Shown here: positions 17,920 through 27,068 of the stretch, piece by piece
Numbering within the stretch: position 1 is the first letter of the stretch
Layout: each line of letters starts with the position of its first letter
NCBI RefSeq assembly: GCF_907165045.1
Contig: NZ_CAJRAU010000003.1
Location: 868,001-932,000, forward strand
DNA from: Dyadobacter linearis
GTDB taxonomy: Bacteria; Bacteroidota; Bacteroidia; Cytophagales; Spirosomataceae
Reading direction: 5' to 3'
Length of the DNA: 64,000 nucleotides
Program-made: the position numbers and the translations under genes
Notes under the pieces: model-generated
Told to the model about the DNA's origin: nothing
Seen by the model: only the letters and a program-made list of their open reading frames with translations
Database searches by the model: none

Positions 17920-20040
17920 TTATGCTTTAACTAATCCTTTTGCTTTCTCGATTACCGCTTCTGCAATGTTATTAGGGACAATCTCGTAGTAAGCGAATGT
18001 CAAAGATGCGGTTGCACGGCCTGATGACATTGTACGAAGATCCGTTACATAACCGAATAGTTCAGACAAAGGCACATCACATTTGATAACCTGTGCGCCA
18101 TTACGTGAATCCATTCCGCGCATAACACCACGGCGACGGTTAAGGTCACCAGTGATTGGTCCAGTGTATTCATCAGGTGTAAGAACTTCAACGTGCATGA
18201 TCGGTTCCATCAATTTTGAACCTGCATGACGAGCAGCTTCTTTGAAACCAATTTTTGCTGCAAGTTCAAATGACAGTGCATCTGAATCGACATCGTGGAA
18301 AGATCCGTGGAAAATACGCACTTTCATAGAATCCAAAGGATATCCTGCAAGTGCACCATTTGACATCGAAGCTTCGAACCCTTTCTGGATCGGAGCGATA
18401 AATTCACGAGGAATAGTACCACCCACAATCTGGTTAACAAACTGCAAACCGGTTTTTGGCTCTTGCCCCTCTTCGTTATCATCGCGTGGTCCGATTTCAA
18501 ATACGATATCGGCAAACTTACCACGACCACCTGTTTGTTTCTTGTATACTTCGCGGTGCTCGAAGTTTTTAGTAAGAATCTCTTTGTAAGCAACCTGAGG
18601 CGCCCCTTGGTTCACTTCGACTTTGAATTCACGACGCATACGGTCGATGATGATTTCAAGGTGAAGCTCACCCATTCCTTTGATGATGGTCTGACCTGTT
18701 TCTTCGTTACTTTCAACTTGCAACGTAGGATCTTCTTCGATCAATTTGGTAATTGCTTTTGAGAAGTTGTCGCTATCAGCAGCTTTCTTAGGTTCAATTG
18801 CGTAACCAATTACCGGCTCAGGGAACACCATTGATTCAAGAACGATTGGGTTCTTTTCATCCGATAATGTATCTCCTGTTTTAATATCCTTGAAACCTAC
18901 AACTGCACCAATATCACCTGCTTCAAGACGATCAATTTGATTTTGCTTGTTAGCGTGCATTTGGAAGATACGAGAGATACGCTCTTTGTTTCCTGAACGA
19001 TTGTTCAAAACATAAGAACCTGAATCAAGATATCCAGAGTAAGAACGGATAAAGCAAAGACGTCCTACATAAGGGTCAGTTGCAATTTTAAACGCTAATG
19101 CGCAGAAAGGATCTGCATCCGTTGGCTGGCGAGAAATCTCATTTCCAGTGCGAGGATCAGTTCCAATGATGCTTTCGCGATCTTGTGGTGAAGGCAAGAT
19201 AGCCATCACGTAATCAAGCATCGTTTGAACACCCTTATTTTTGAACGAAGAACCACAAACCATAGGAACGATTTTCATGCTGATCGTTGCTGCACGCAAA
19301 GCTGCAAGAATTTCGTCTTCTGAGATTGAATTAGGATCTTCGAAGTATTTTTCCATCAAAGTATCGTCGAATTCTGCGACAGCTTCAAGCAACTTTTCTC
19401 TCCACTCAGTTGCTTCTTCAAGCATATCCTCTGGAATCGGAACTTCTTTGAAAGTCATTCCTTTATCTTCTTCATTCCATTCGATACCGCGGAAGTTAAC
19501 AAGGTCAACCACACCACGGAAAGTATCTTCTGCACCGATCGGCAATTGAAGAGGCACAGCATAGCTTCCAAGCATTTCTTTAACCTGCGTACAAACTTTC
19601 AAGAAGTCTGCACCTGAGCGGTCCATTTTATTTACGAAACCGATGCGGGCAACATTATAGTTATTAGCCAAGCGCCAGTTCGTCTCAGACTGAGGCTCAA
19701 CACCGTCAACTGCACTAAAAAGGAATACAAGACCATCCAATACACGAAGAGAACGGTTTACTTCAACTGTGAAGTCAACGTGTCCCGGTGTATCGATAAT
19801 GTTTATATGATATTTCTCTCCACGGTAATTCCAGTCAACTGTCGTAGCAGCTGAAGTAATAGTGATACCACGCTCCTGTTCCTGCTCCATCCAGTCCATT
19901 GTAGCAGCACCATCATGTACTTCTCCAATTTTGTGGCTAACCCCTGCGTAATAGAGGATACGCTCCGTTGTGGTTGTTTTACCCGCATCAATGTGCGCAG
20001 CAATACCAATGTTTCTTGTTAATCTTAGATCACGTGCCAT
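17920..20040 (-). CDS. fusA: Translation elongation factor G
   Basis: A 706-residue translocation GTPase. G motifs are visible: P-loop [18 protein letters not shown]3 DTPGHVDF, G4 [10 protein letters not shown]. Domains II to V follow, with [18 protein letters not shown] in domain III and the C-terminal region ending in [20 protein letters not shown]. It has its own promoter match and lies between rpsG and rpsJ, the str-operon arrangement. Other fusA copies may exist outside the window. Confidence 0.97.
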   Translation of the reverse strand: MARDLRLTRNIGIAAHIDAGKTTTTERILYYAGVSHKIGEVHDGAATMDWMEQEQERGITITSAATTVDWNYRGEKYHINIIDTPGHVDFTVEVNRSLRVLDGLVFLFSAVDGVEPQSETNWRLANNYNVARIGFVNKMDRSGADFLKVCTQVKEMLGSYAVPLQLPIGAEDTFRGVVDLVNFRGIEWNEEDKGMTFKEVPIPEDMLEEATEWREKLLEAVAEFDDTLMEKYFEDPNSISEDEILAALRAATISMKIVPMVCGSSFKNKGVQTMLDYVMAILPSPQDRESIIGTDPRTGNEISRQPTDADPFCALAFKIATDPYVGRLCFIRSYSGYLDSGSYVLNNRSGNKERISRIFQMHANKQNQIDRLEAGDIGAVVGFKDIKTGDTLSDEKNPIVLESMVFPEPVIGYAIEPKKAADSDNFSKAITKLIEEDPTLQVESNEETGQTIIKGMGELHLEIIIDRMRREFKVEVNQGAPQVAYKEILTKNFEHREVYKKQTGGRGKFADIVFEIGPRDDNEEGQEPKTGLQFVNQIVGGTIPREFIAPIQKGFEASMSNGALAGYPLDSMKVRIFHGSFHDVDSDALSFELAAKIGFKEAARHAGSKLMEPIMHVEVLTPDEYTGPITGDLNRRRGVMRGMDSRNGAQVIKCDVPLSELFGYVTDLRTMSSGRATASLTFAYYEIVPNNIAEAVIEKAKGLVKA

Positions 20041-20144
20041 GACTGATGGTGATGTGTTATATTTTATTCGATGTGCAATTCAATTCGAAGAACTTGAACT
20101 TGTAAGGAGACAGCAGAAGCCATTACTTTTAAAAATTCAGAGCG

Positions 20145-20176
20145 CAAAAGTATATATTGTTGATTATAAAAACAAT
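20145..20176 (-). promoter_or_regulatory. Promoter of fusA
   Basis: On the minus strand TACTTTTG (20152-20145) matches the -7 consensus, with ATTG 20 bases upstream (20176-20173). The leader would be about 100 bases long. Confidence 0.65.
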
Positions 20177-20277
20177 TGAGTGGAAGTAATTTTCCGAAAA
20201 AACATTCAGAAGTACAGCGCCTAACCTTACAGCCAACTAAATATCGCGGCAATTGATAACCCAAGCTACCCATAATA

Positions 20278-20311
20278 AACAAAAAGCCGGATCTCGTTGA
20301 AGACCCGGCTT
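20278..20311 (-). terminator. Intrinsic terminator after rpsG
   Basis: A 10-bp stem with one mismatch (20284-20293 with 20302-20311, AAGCCGG/CCGGCTT) is followed on the minus strand by TTTTTGTTT. It lies just past the rpsG stop and ends the rpsL-rpsG transcript before fusA. Confidence 0.8.
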
Positions 20312-20332
20312 GATGCTATGTAATAAAACGGA

Positions 20333-20800
20333 CTAGAACCGGAAATGCGAGAATGCTTTGTTCGCATCTGCCATACGGTGCGTATCGTCTTTTTTCTTAA
20401 CAGCAGCTCCTTCACCTTTTGCAGCAGCGATGATTTCGCCAGCAAGACGGTCAACCATCGTTTTTTCTCCACGCTTACGTGAGTAGTTGATCAACCATTT
20501 CATGCCAAGAGATTGCTTACGCTCAGGACGAACTTCGGTTGGAACCTGGAAGGTAGCACCCCCAACGCGGCGGCTTTTAACTTCCACAGAAGGAGTAACA
20601 TTGTTCAATGCTTTTTTCCAAGTTTCCAATCCACTTTCGCTAGTTTTTTTCTCAACCAACTCCAATGCGTCATAGAAAATAGTAAATGCAATGCTCTTCT
20701 TTCCTTCGTACATCAGGTTGTTCACAAACTTAGTAACCTGAACGTCCCTGAACTTCGGATCAGGAAGGATATATCTTTTCTTTGGTTTCGACTTTCTCAT
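20333..20800 (-). CDS. rpsG: 30S ribosomal protein uS7
   Basis: A 155-residue primary 16S 3'-domain binding protein near the E site. Recognised by [39 protein letters not shown] and the C-terminus [16 protein letters not shown]. It follows rpsL by 117 bp and is ended by a terminator before fusA. Confidence 0.97.
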   Translation of the reverse strand: MRKSKPKKRYILPDPKFRDVQVTKFVNNLMYEGKKSIAFTIFYDALELVEKKTSESGLETWKKALNNVTPSVEVKSRRVGGATFQVPTEVRPERKQSLGMKWLINYSRKRGEKTMVDRLAGEIIAAAKGEGAAVKKKDDTHRMADANKAFSHFRF

Positions 20801-20917
20801 TTTGTCTTAATGTTTTTACACGAGGTTTCGTTTTGCAACTTATTCACCCTGGATTGCTCCCGGATTACTTCCCTTTTATCAACTTAATTATTTAATAAAA
20901 GCAGAGAGAGTTACTTT

Positions 20918-21331
20918 TTATTTCTTTTTACCTTTTGTTGGTGCTGCCGCAACTTGTCCTGGTTTTGGACGCTTAGCACCATACTTAGAACGACGTTGTT
21001 TACGTCCGTTAACACCAGCTGTATCCAATGCACCACGGATAATGTGGTAACGAACACCTGGTAAATCTTTAACACGACCACCACGGATCAATACGATCGA
21101 GTGCTCTTGCAAGTTGTGGCCTTCTCCTGGGATGTAGGCATTCACCTCTTTGTTGTTGGAAAGACGAACACGTGCTACTTTACGAAGTGCTGAGTTCGGT
21201 TTTTTTGGCGTTGTAGTGTACACCCTGGTGCACACACCCCTACGCTGAGGGCAAGAATCCAAAGCCGGTGACTTTGATTTCCATGTAATGGTCTCTCTAC
21301 CTTTACGGACTAATTGTGAAATAGTTGGCAT
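20918..21331 (-). CDS. rpsL: 30S ribosomal protein uS12
   Basis: A 137-residue decoding-centre protein. The conserved [18 protein letters not shown] loop and [14 protein letters not shown] loop carry the unaltered Lys residues at the positions where streptomycin-resistance changes occur in other bacteria, and the Asp that is often methylthiolated. It is about 13 residues longer than E. coli uS12 because of an Ala/Pro/Lys-rich tail. First gene of the cluster with a strong promoter match upstream. Confidence 0.97.
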   Translation of the reverse strand: MPTISQLVRKGRETITWKSKSPALDSCPQRRGVCTRVYTTTPKKPNSALRKVARVRLSNNKEVNAYIPGEGHNLQEHSIVLIRGGRVKDLPGVRYHIIRGALDTAGVNGRKQRRSKYGAKRPKPGQVAAAPTKGKKK

Positions 21332-21406
21332 TTAACAAATTGATTTTGATCAGATTACTTGTCCGATCCATTGTTATGGAAACACTTTTCCCGAAAAATC
21401 GGACTG

Positions 21407-21437
21407 CAAAAGTAATATTCCACAACTGATTAACAAA
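21407..21437 (-). promoter_or_regulatory. Promoter of rpsL-rpsG
   Basis: On the minus strand TTTG (21437-21434), exactly 19 bases, then TACTTTTG (21414-21407): a full match to the Bacteroidota primary-sigma promoter. Transcription would begin about 70 bases before rpsL. It is the best promoter in the window. Confidence 0.8.
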
Positions 21438-21629
21438 GTGTTACTAAATGTTTTTTCACGAAGCTTTACAAAATTGCTGGCCGATCTCAGTGATTATGAG
21501 TAAATAGAGCCTTGCTATAAAAATCTTATCCTCTTGTATCCAGAATTTTATTTCCAAACGTTCTTTATTAGTATTGTTTTTCAGAAACCCAAAGTGCGCG
21601 TCGAATCGTTAGATTTTATATTTTAAACT

Positions 21630-23639
21630 ATGAAACTTTTGCGGAGTTTTTTTACCCTCGTAATTATATGTACCTATTTATCCGGCTGCAATTCGGCGAT
21701 GCAGGCTTACAAGGATGGACAGAAGAAGTTCGCTAACGGAGAATACGACCTCGCGATCAAAGGTTTCCAGAAAGCGGCTGCCGAGAACTACGAACCGGTG
21801 CAGACTAATTATCTGATTGCTGAATCCTACCGCCTCTCCAATCGTTTCAAAGAGGCTATTCCCTATTACAAACAAGCACTTGACGGCGGTATTGCAATTG
21901 CAGATGCGCGATTTCAATATGCTTATGCGCTAAAAACTGCTGGACAATATAACGAAGCCTCTGCCGAATTTGCAGCATTTGCCAGAGACACTGCCAGCTC
22001 ACAGGCTTTACAGGATCGTGCATTAAGGGAAGTAGAGATCCTCAGGATTGCCGACAGGCTTAAAACCGAAAAAATGCCCGTTGAAGCAACGAGTATCCCC
22101 CTTAATTCAGCCGGTTCTGAATTCTCGCCGACAATTCTAGGCAACGAGCTGGTTTTTTCTTCCTCAAAGAAAGAGAAGATATACAAAAATAATGGTCAGG
22201 CGATGCTGGGCCTGTACAAAGTAGCGATCACGCAGGATCCGGCGGATATACAGGGAAACCCTGTTTTGCTTAGTCAGGACATATTCGCCGAAGATGCAAA
22301 TGAAGCTTCGCCGGCATTTTCTCCCGATGGAAAAACACTTGTTTTTGCTCGTGGTAACAATGGGAAAAAGAATGGTGCCGTCGATGTGGACCTTTATATG
22401 AGCCGTAATATCGATGGAAAATGGACCGTACCTGCTATTTTGCCAATAAACGATTCTCTTGCCTGGGACGGTTCACCTGCTTTTTCCCGGGATGGAAAAA
22501 CGCTGTACTTTGCCTCTAACCGGCCGGGAGGTGCGGGAGGAATAGACATTTACCGAACTAATATGGACGCGTCGGGCAGGTTCAGCAAGCCTGTAAATAT
22601 GGGACGCGATATCAATACTGCCGGCGACGATATGTTTCCGTATGTTGCCGAAGGCGGGAAATTGTACTTCGCTTCCGACGGACACCCGGGACTTGGAAAA
22701 CTGGACTTATTTTCAGCCACAAGAATACAGGGAGTAATTACCATTGAAAATATGGGGCTGCCGTTTAATAGTCCACAAGATGATTTTGGGCTCGTGTTTT
22801 ACCAGGATCTGAATAAAGGCTTTTTTGCATCCAATCGCGAAGGCGGAAAAGGGGACGATGACATTTATTATTTCAGCGGACCCGAAGAGCCGGATAGTAC
22901 CACCACTGCTAAAAACAATGACCCAAACGATCCGCTTAACCCGAATAACCCAAACTATGTGAATGGAAAGCCAAAGGTAGTAAGGTATTTCCTGGGTGGT
23001 AATGTGATTGCAAACGGACAAAACGTGCCGCTTGATTCTGCAATCGTTCATATTCTGCCCGACACTTCCGATACGCAGATTGCTCAATTACCTAGTAATT
23101 CGGAAGGTAAGTTTGGAAAGCAGCCTGTTGAGGAAGGAAAATCTTATACTTTGCTTGTAGAGCGAAAAGGTTATATCAGTAAGCGGGAGCCATTTTCCAT
23201 GAACGGGCGTACTATTCCGCCGATATTCCTGACAAAGGAACTAACCGATACGACATTCAATGTGACTATCAAATTGGATAAACTTGAGTTGAACAAAACA
23301 TTCGTTCTTGAGAATATCTATTATGATTTGAACAAGTACAATATCAGACCAGATGCTGCCATCGAACTTGATAAGTTGGTCCAGATATTAAAAGACAATC
23401 CTAGTATGAATATCGAGCTGAGCTCGCATACCGATGCGCGTGCTACCGATGCTTACAATATGACCTTGTCGCAAAATCGTGCGGAATCCGCAGTTACCTA
23501 CCTGAATTCAAAAGGAATCGACGCCGATCGCATGGTTGCGAAAGGCTATGGAGAACGTGAATTGGTTGTTCCAAATGCAAAAACAGAGGAAGAGCATCAG
23601 CGAAACCGTCGCACCGAATTTACAATTTTGAGTTACTAA
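21630..23639 (+). CDS. PorE-like OmpA-family lipoprotein (TPR, PD40 propeller, CRD, OmpA domains)
   Basis: A 669-residue outer-membrane lipoprotein: lipobox LSGC with Cys20; TPR repeats at about 25-145; a beta-propeller with PD40/WD40-like motifs at about 150-415 (SPDGKTLVFARG, SRDGKTLYFASNRPGG); an Asn/Pro linker; a carboxypeptidase-regulatory-like domain at about 445-545; and an OmpA C-terminal peptidoglycan-binding domain with ELSSHTDARATDAYN and the NRRTEF end. This order is that of PorE, a T9SS component that anchors the machine to peptidoglycan, and two T9SS cargo proteins are encoded later in the window. PorE-like paralogs are common, so its exact role is inferred. It is divergent from rpsL and ends at a strong terminator. 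Confidence 0.85.
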   Translation: MKLLRSFFTLVIICTYLSGCNSAMQAYKDGQKKFANGEYDLAIKGFQKAAAENYEPVQTNYLIAESYRLSNRFKEAIPYYKQALDGGIAIADARFQYAYALKTAGQYNEASAEFAAFARDTASSQALQDRALREVEILRIADRLKTEKMPVEATSIPLNSAGSEFSPTILGNELVFSSSKKEKIYKNNGQAMLGLYKVAITQDPADIQGNPVLLSQDIFAEDANEASPAFSPDGKTLVFARGNNGKKNGAVDVDLYMSRNIDGKWTVPAILPINDSLAWDGSPAFSRDGKTLYFASNRPGGAGGIDIYRTNMDASGRFSKPVNMGRDINTAGDDMFPYVAEGGKLYFASDGHPGLGKLDLFSATRIQGVITIENMGLPFNSPQDDFGLVFYQDLNKGFFASNREGGKGDDDIYYFSGPEEPDSTTTAKNNDPNDPLNPNNPNYVNGKPKVVRYFLGGNVIANGQNVPLDSAIVHILPDTSDTQIAQLPSNSEGKFGKQPVEEGKSYTLLVERKGYISKREPFSMNGRTIPPIFLTKELTDTTFNVTIKLDKLELNKTFVLENIYYDLNKYNIRPDAAIELDKLVQILKDNPSMNIELSSHTDARATDAYNMTLSQNRAESAVTYLNSKGIDADRMVAKGYGERELVVPNAKTEEEHQRNRRTEFTILSY

Positions 23640-23651
23640 GATATAAAACTT

Positions 23652-23694
23652 AAAAATCCCGCTCCGGACAAGATTGCTCCGGAGCGGGATTTTT
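23652..23694 (+). terminator. Intrinsic terminator after the PorE-like gene
   Basis: A perfect 16-bp inverted repeat (23652-23667 with 23679-23694, core CCCGCTCCGG) ends in a T-run. The flanking A-run makes it potentially bidirectional. Confidence 0.92.
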
Positions 23695-23708
23695 ATTTTA
23701 CGCGTCCC

Positions 23709-23716
23709 TATCTTTG
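23709..23716 (+). promoter_or_regulatory. Candidate -7 element for the cryptochrome-like gene
   Basis: TATCTTTG followed by CAC matches TAnnTTTG and lies 46 bases before the start codon, straight after the preceding terminator. The -33 element is weak. Confidence 0.5.
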
Positions 23717-23761
23717 CACTATTCTTCTTTTAATATCATTTTAAAATATTCAGTTTATTAA

Positions 23762-24943
23762 ATGGCTGACCGCATTGTTTATTGGTTCAGAAACGATCTT
23801 CGATTACTTGATAATGAAGCGCTACTTTCTGCCTGCAACTCCTCAGATGAAATTATTCCGGTATTTGTTTTTGATCCCAGGCAATATGAAAAAACCAGAC
23901 TTGGATTCCGGCGGACAGGCGCACTGAGAGCTCAGCAGCTCATAGATTGCGTAACTGATCTCAGGGAAAATATCAGAAAAAAGGGCGGGGATCTTTTAAT
24001 ACGAATAGGCGAACCCGAAAAGATCGTCGCGCAGTTGGCGGAAGACCACCAGGCAGGATATGTATATTGTAGTAAGGAGATAGCGCCGGAGGAAACGCGC
24101 ATTGAATCTTCCCTCAGCAAAAATCTGAAAACCGGAAATATAGATATCAAGCTTTTCTGGATGGATACGTTGGTCCACGCAACCGAACTGCCCTTCCCTA
24201 TTTCCAAGCTCCCCGGCTCTTTTGAAGCTTTCTCAAAGACAATGCAAAATAGTCTTGACATCGAAAGTATACTTCCTGAACCTGCTCAGATCAAGCTACC
24301 TGCTGATCTTGAAATGGGCCAGATGCCGACACTGGCTGACCTGGGAATTGAGATTGAAGAAATTGGAACCGGGCAAGAGCCTGAAACTATTAAGCCGATT
24401 AGCGAGGAAGAGGCTATCCGGTCACTTTCTCAATATCTGGCATCCGAAGCCGATCCGATAGACTTTCATGCATTGATCGATTCCGGAATTTCGCGCTGGC
24501 TTTCAATGGGCTGCCTCTCTCCAAAGTATGTGTATAAAGCAGTTGCCACAAAAAGCGACTCAGCTAAAAAGCAAAGTTTGATGCAGGATCTTTTGGAAAG
24601 AGACTATTTTCATTGGACGCTGCTTCGTTACGGGCCGCGTATATTCAAACCTAGCGGAGTAAAGCACCATTTTGCAAAACGCTGGGACGACGATCTTGTC
24701 ACATTCAGAAAATGGACAGACTCTCAAACGGACGATGCACAGGTAAATGATTTAATGCGGAAATTAAAAAGCCAGGGAAACCTGCTTTCAGCGGAGCGAT
24801 GGATTGCTGCTAAATATTTAGCTAACACATTAAATATTAACTGGACCTGGGGCGCGATGTATTTTGAAAGCAACTTAAAGGACTATGAACCGTCTGTCAG
24901 CTGGGGCAAGTGGAACAAAGTTGCGGGTGTAGGCCAGGATTGA
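23762..24943 (+). CDS. Cryptochrome/photolyase-like protein, short, without the usual FAD-site motifs
   Basis: A 393-residue member of the photolyase/cryptochrome superfamily, closest by eye to the DASH class. The N-terminal alpha/beta domain is well kept (RIVYWFRNDLRLLDNEALL, RRTGALRAQQLIDCVTDLR). The C-terminal helical domain is recognisable from RWLSMGCLSPKYVYKAV, LERDYFHWTLLRYGPR and WTWGAMYFESNLKDYEP. However, the FAD-pocket motifs usual in the family (YKxTR/YSSKFSPWL, GRTGYPxVDAxMREL, NRGRQ) are replaced, and the protein stops right after VAGVGQD, about 60 residues earlier than DASH proteins. It may bind FAD poorly or not at all. Monocistronic. Confidence 0.75.
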   Translation: MADRIVYWFRNDLRLLDNEALLSACNSSDEIIPVFVFDPRQYEKTRLGFRRTGALRAQQLIDCVTDLRENIRKKGGDLLIRIGEPEKIVAQLAEDHQAGYVYCSKEIAPEETRIESSLSKNLKTGNIDIKLFWMDTLVHATELPFPISKLPGSFEAFSKTMQNSLDIESILPEPAQIKLPADLEMGQMPTLADLGIEIEEIGTGQEPETIKPISEEEAIRSLSQYLASEADPIDFHALIDSGISRWLSMGCLSPKYVYKAVATKSDSAKKQSLMQDLLERDYFHWTLLRYGPRIFKPSGVKHHFAKRWDDDLVTFRKWTDSQTDDAQVNDLMRKLKSQGNLLSAERWIAAKYLANTLNINWTWGAMYFESNLKDYEPSVSWGKWNKVAGVGQD

Positions 24944-25045
24944 TATTTGATTCGCTGGCCTGATTATTTGGAAACCCATTATCACGCCTATTATCTGCCA
25001 ATGTGGAGCAAAAACCGGTTATGTAGTATTTGCTGCATATTTTGT

Positions 25046-25053
25046 TAGCTTTG
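25046..25053 (+). promoter_or_regulatory. Candidate -7 element for lemA
   Basis: TAGCTTTG matches TAnnTTTG, 41 bases before the start codon. No correctly spaced -33 element is visible. Confidence 0.35.
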
Positions 25054-25093
25054 GCCAACTTTGAACTTTCATTAACATTAACCGAATACTAAA

Positions 25094-25675
25094 ATGTCAA
25101 AAGGACTAATTGGAGTTATCGTCGTGGTTCTGATTCTCGGATTCGTCGGCTGTGGAAAATATAACGGGCTTGTGGGTAAAGACGAAGTAGTGAAAGAATC
25201 CTGGGCGAAAGTAGAGAGCCAGTACCAGCGTCGCGCGGACCTGATCCCCAATCTGGTCAGCACTGTAAAAGGAGCGGCGGAATTTGAAAAAAGTACACTG
25301 ACTGCCGTAATCGAGGCACGTAGCAAAGCAACTCAAACCACTATCAATGCAGATCAGTTGACACCTGAGAATATTTCCAAATTTCAGGCTGCACAGGATC
25401 AGTTGAGCGGATCACTTTCCCGATTACTTGTCTCAGTAGAGCAATACCCTCAGCTGAAAGCAAATCAGAACTTCCTTGAATTGCAAGCGCAGCTGGAAGG
25501 AACGGAAAACCGGATTGGTGTAGCAAGAAATGATTTCAATACGGTCGTGAAAGACTATAACCAGGAAGTACGGACATTCCCGACTAACCTTTTCGCAGGC
25601 GTATTTGGCTTTGCTCAAAAAGGCTATTTCACAGCGACCGCGGGGTCTGAGAAAGCGCCTTCGGTACAATTCTAA
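25094..25675 (+). CDS. lemA: LemA family membrane protein
   Basis: A 193-residue protein with an N-terminal hydrophobic segment (about residues 5-20, ending FVGCG, which could also serve as a lipobox) followed by the LemA helical bundle: WAKVESQYQRRADLIPNLVSTVKG, a long helix with ENISKFQAAQDQLSGSLSRL, YPQLKANQNFLELQAQLEGTEN (the family hallmark) and YNQEVRTFPTNLFAGVFGF. The molecular role of LemA is poorly known. It is often beside TPM-domain proteins, as here, although a strong terminator separates them in this window. Confidence 0.93.
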   Translation: MSKGLIGVIVVVLILGFVGCGKYNGLVGKDEVVKESWAKVESQYQRRADLIPNLVSTVKGAAEFEKSTLTAVIEARSKATQTTINADQLTPENISKFQAAQDQLSGSLSRLLVSVEQYPQLKANQNFLELQAQLEGTENRIGVARNDFNTVVKDYNQEVRTFPTNLFAGVFGFAQKGYFTATAGSEKAPSVQF

Positions 25676-25682
25676 TAAGATT

Positions 25683-25729
25683 ACAGGGTGTTTTCGGAAA
25701 GATATATTCTTTGAAAACACCCTGTTTTT
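25683..25729 (+). terminator. Intrinsic terminator after lemA
   Basis: A perfect 13-bp stem (25683-25695 with 25713-25725, ACAGGGTGTTTTC and its complement) is followed by TTTTGTTTG. It separates lemA from the TPM genes. Confidence 0.9.
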
Positions 25730-25759
25730 GTTTGTACTCACCGACCTAACAGCCTGCCC

Positions 25760-26203
25760 ATGGAAGCCGAACCCCTTTTTTTTACAGAAGAACAGCAACA
25801 GCTTATCATTCAGTCGATTCAGAAAGCTGAAAAACAGACTTCGGGTGAAGTGAAGGTTCATATTGAAAAGAAATGTCCTTCGCCGGATGTAATGGAAAGA
25901 GCAAAAGAGGTTTTCTTTAAACTCAACCTGCATCAGACAGCGCAGCGCAACGGCGTCTTATTTTACCTGGCTTACGAAGACCGCAAGTTTGCAGTTTTAG
26001 GAGATAAAGGAATTGACGAAAAAGTCGATGCCGACTTTTGGCAAACGACAAAAGATCACCTGAGAAGTCACTTCTCGAAGGGAGAATACCTGGAAGGTTT
26101 GTGCAGAGGTATTGATGAGGCCGGATTCCAGCTGAAATCACACTTCCCCTACCATTCCGACGACATCAACGAACTTCCGGACGATATATCGTTTGGACAT
26201 TGA
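25760..26203 (+). CDS. Cytoplasmic TPM-domain protein
   Basis: A 147-residue protein without a signal peptide, made almost entirely of a TPM domain: FTEEQQQLIIQSIQKAEKQT, SGEVKVHIEKKC, RNGVLFYLAYEDRKFAVLGD, KGIDEKVDADFW. The TPM fold occurs in thylakoid lumen phosphatase-like and membrane-associated proteins; its activity here is unknown. The stop is 4 bp before the start of a second, exported TPM protein, so the two are almost certainly co-translated. Confidence 0.88.
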   Translation: MEAEPLFFTEEQQQLIIQSIQKAEKQTSGEVKVHIEKKCPSPDVMERAKEVFFKLNLHQTAQRNGVLFYLAYEDRKFAVLGDKGIDEKVDADFWQTTKDHLRSHFSKGEYLEGLCRGIDEAGFQLKSHFPYHSDDINELPDDISFGH

Positions 26204-26207
26204 GCTC

Positions 26208-26993
26208 ATGAAGAAAATCCTATTATTACCCATTATGCTGATCATTTCAATATGCAGCATCTGGGCACAAGATATTCCTGCCAAACCAAACCCGCCCAAA
26301 CTCGTCAACGATTTCGCGAGCCAGTTGAGTGCAGATCAAAAAGCGCGTCTTGAACAAAAGCTGGTAGCATATAACGATTCCACTTCTTCTCAGATCGTGA
26401 TTGTAATCGTCCCAACGACAGGCGACTACCCTATTGCCGACTATGCGATCAAGCTTGGCCGCGAATGGGGCGTAGGGCAGAAAGGCAAGAATAACGGGAT
26501 CGTACTACTCTGGGCACCCACCGATCGGAAGATATTTATAAGTACCGGCTACGGCCTCGAAGGCGCAATACCCGACGCGATCGCAAAGCGGATCATTTCA
26601 CAGATAATCACGCCGCGCTTCAAACAAAACCAGTTTTACGAGGGTTTGGATGAAGGTGTGGATACGATTTTCAAATATGCAACCGGTGAGTACAAAGCCG
26701 ATAAGCAGCAAAGCAGCGACGAGCAATCCTTCTCTCCAATCCTGATCCTGGTGATTATTTTCATCGTGATTATGATTGTTATGTTCCGGAATAAGAACAA
26801 CCGCGGTGGCAGAGGCGGTGGAGGTATCGGCGGAATGGGCATTCCCCCACTCTTCTTTCCTTACACGACGCATTCAGGTAGCGGAAGCTCTTCGGGTAAC
26901 TGGGGCGGAGGCTTCGGAGGCGGAAGTGGCGGCGGCTTTGGTGGATTTGGCGGAGGAAGCTTTGGAGGCGGAGGCGCAGGCGGCGATTACTAA
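26208..26993 (+). CDS. Exported TPM-domain membrane protein with Gly-rich tail (YgcG type)
   Basis: A 261-residue protein with a signal peptide (MKKILLLPIMLIISICSIWAQ, cut likely after WAQ), a TPM domain at about 25-165 (VNDFASQLSADQKARLEQKL, SSQIVIVIVPTTGDYPIADY, GIVLLWAPTDRKIFISTGYG), a transmembrane segment (SPILILVIIFIVIMIVMF, about 182-200) and a Gly/Ser/Phe-rich tail to the end. The ATG at 26208 is chosen because it begins the signal peptide; an in-frame TTG upstream would add five residues and overlap the previous gene. Function unknown; likely an envelope partner of the preceding TPM protein and LemA. Confidence 0.9.
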   Translation: MKKILLLPIMLIISICSIWAQDIPAKPNPPKLVNDFASQLSADQKARLEQKLVAYNDSTSSQIVIVIVPTTGDYPIADYAIKLGREWGVGQKGKNNGIVLLWAPTDRKIFISTGYGLEGAIPDAIAKRIISQIITPRFKQNQFYEGLDEGVDTIFKYATGEYKADKQQSSDEQSFSPILILVIIFIVIMIVMFRNKNNRGGRGGGGIGGMGIPPLFFPYTTHSGSGSSSGNWGGGFGGGSGGGFGGFGGGSFGGGGAGGDY

Positions 26994-27068
26994 GCGATTT
27001 ACGTATAGTGATGGCATGGTTTTTGAATATATCTCATAAAATATATCAATTAACCTAAACAACAACTC

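Noticed and set aside
24944..25000. Readthrough continuation of the cryptochrome-like gene past its stop
   Set aside because: The frame after the stop gives only a vague similarity to photolyase ends and soon stops again, so the gene is annotated as ending at 24943.
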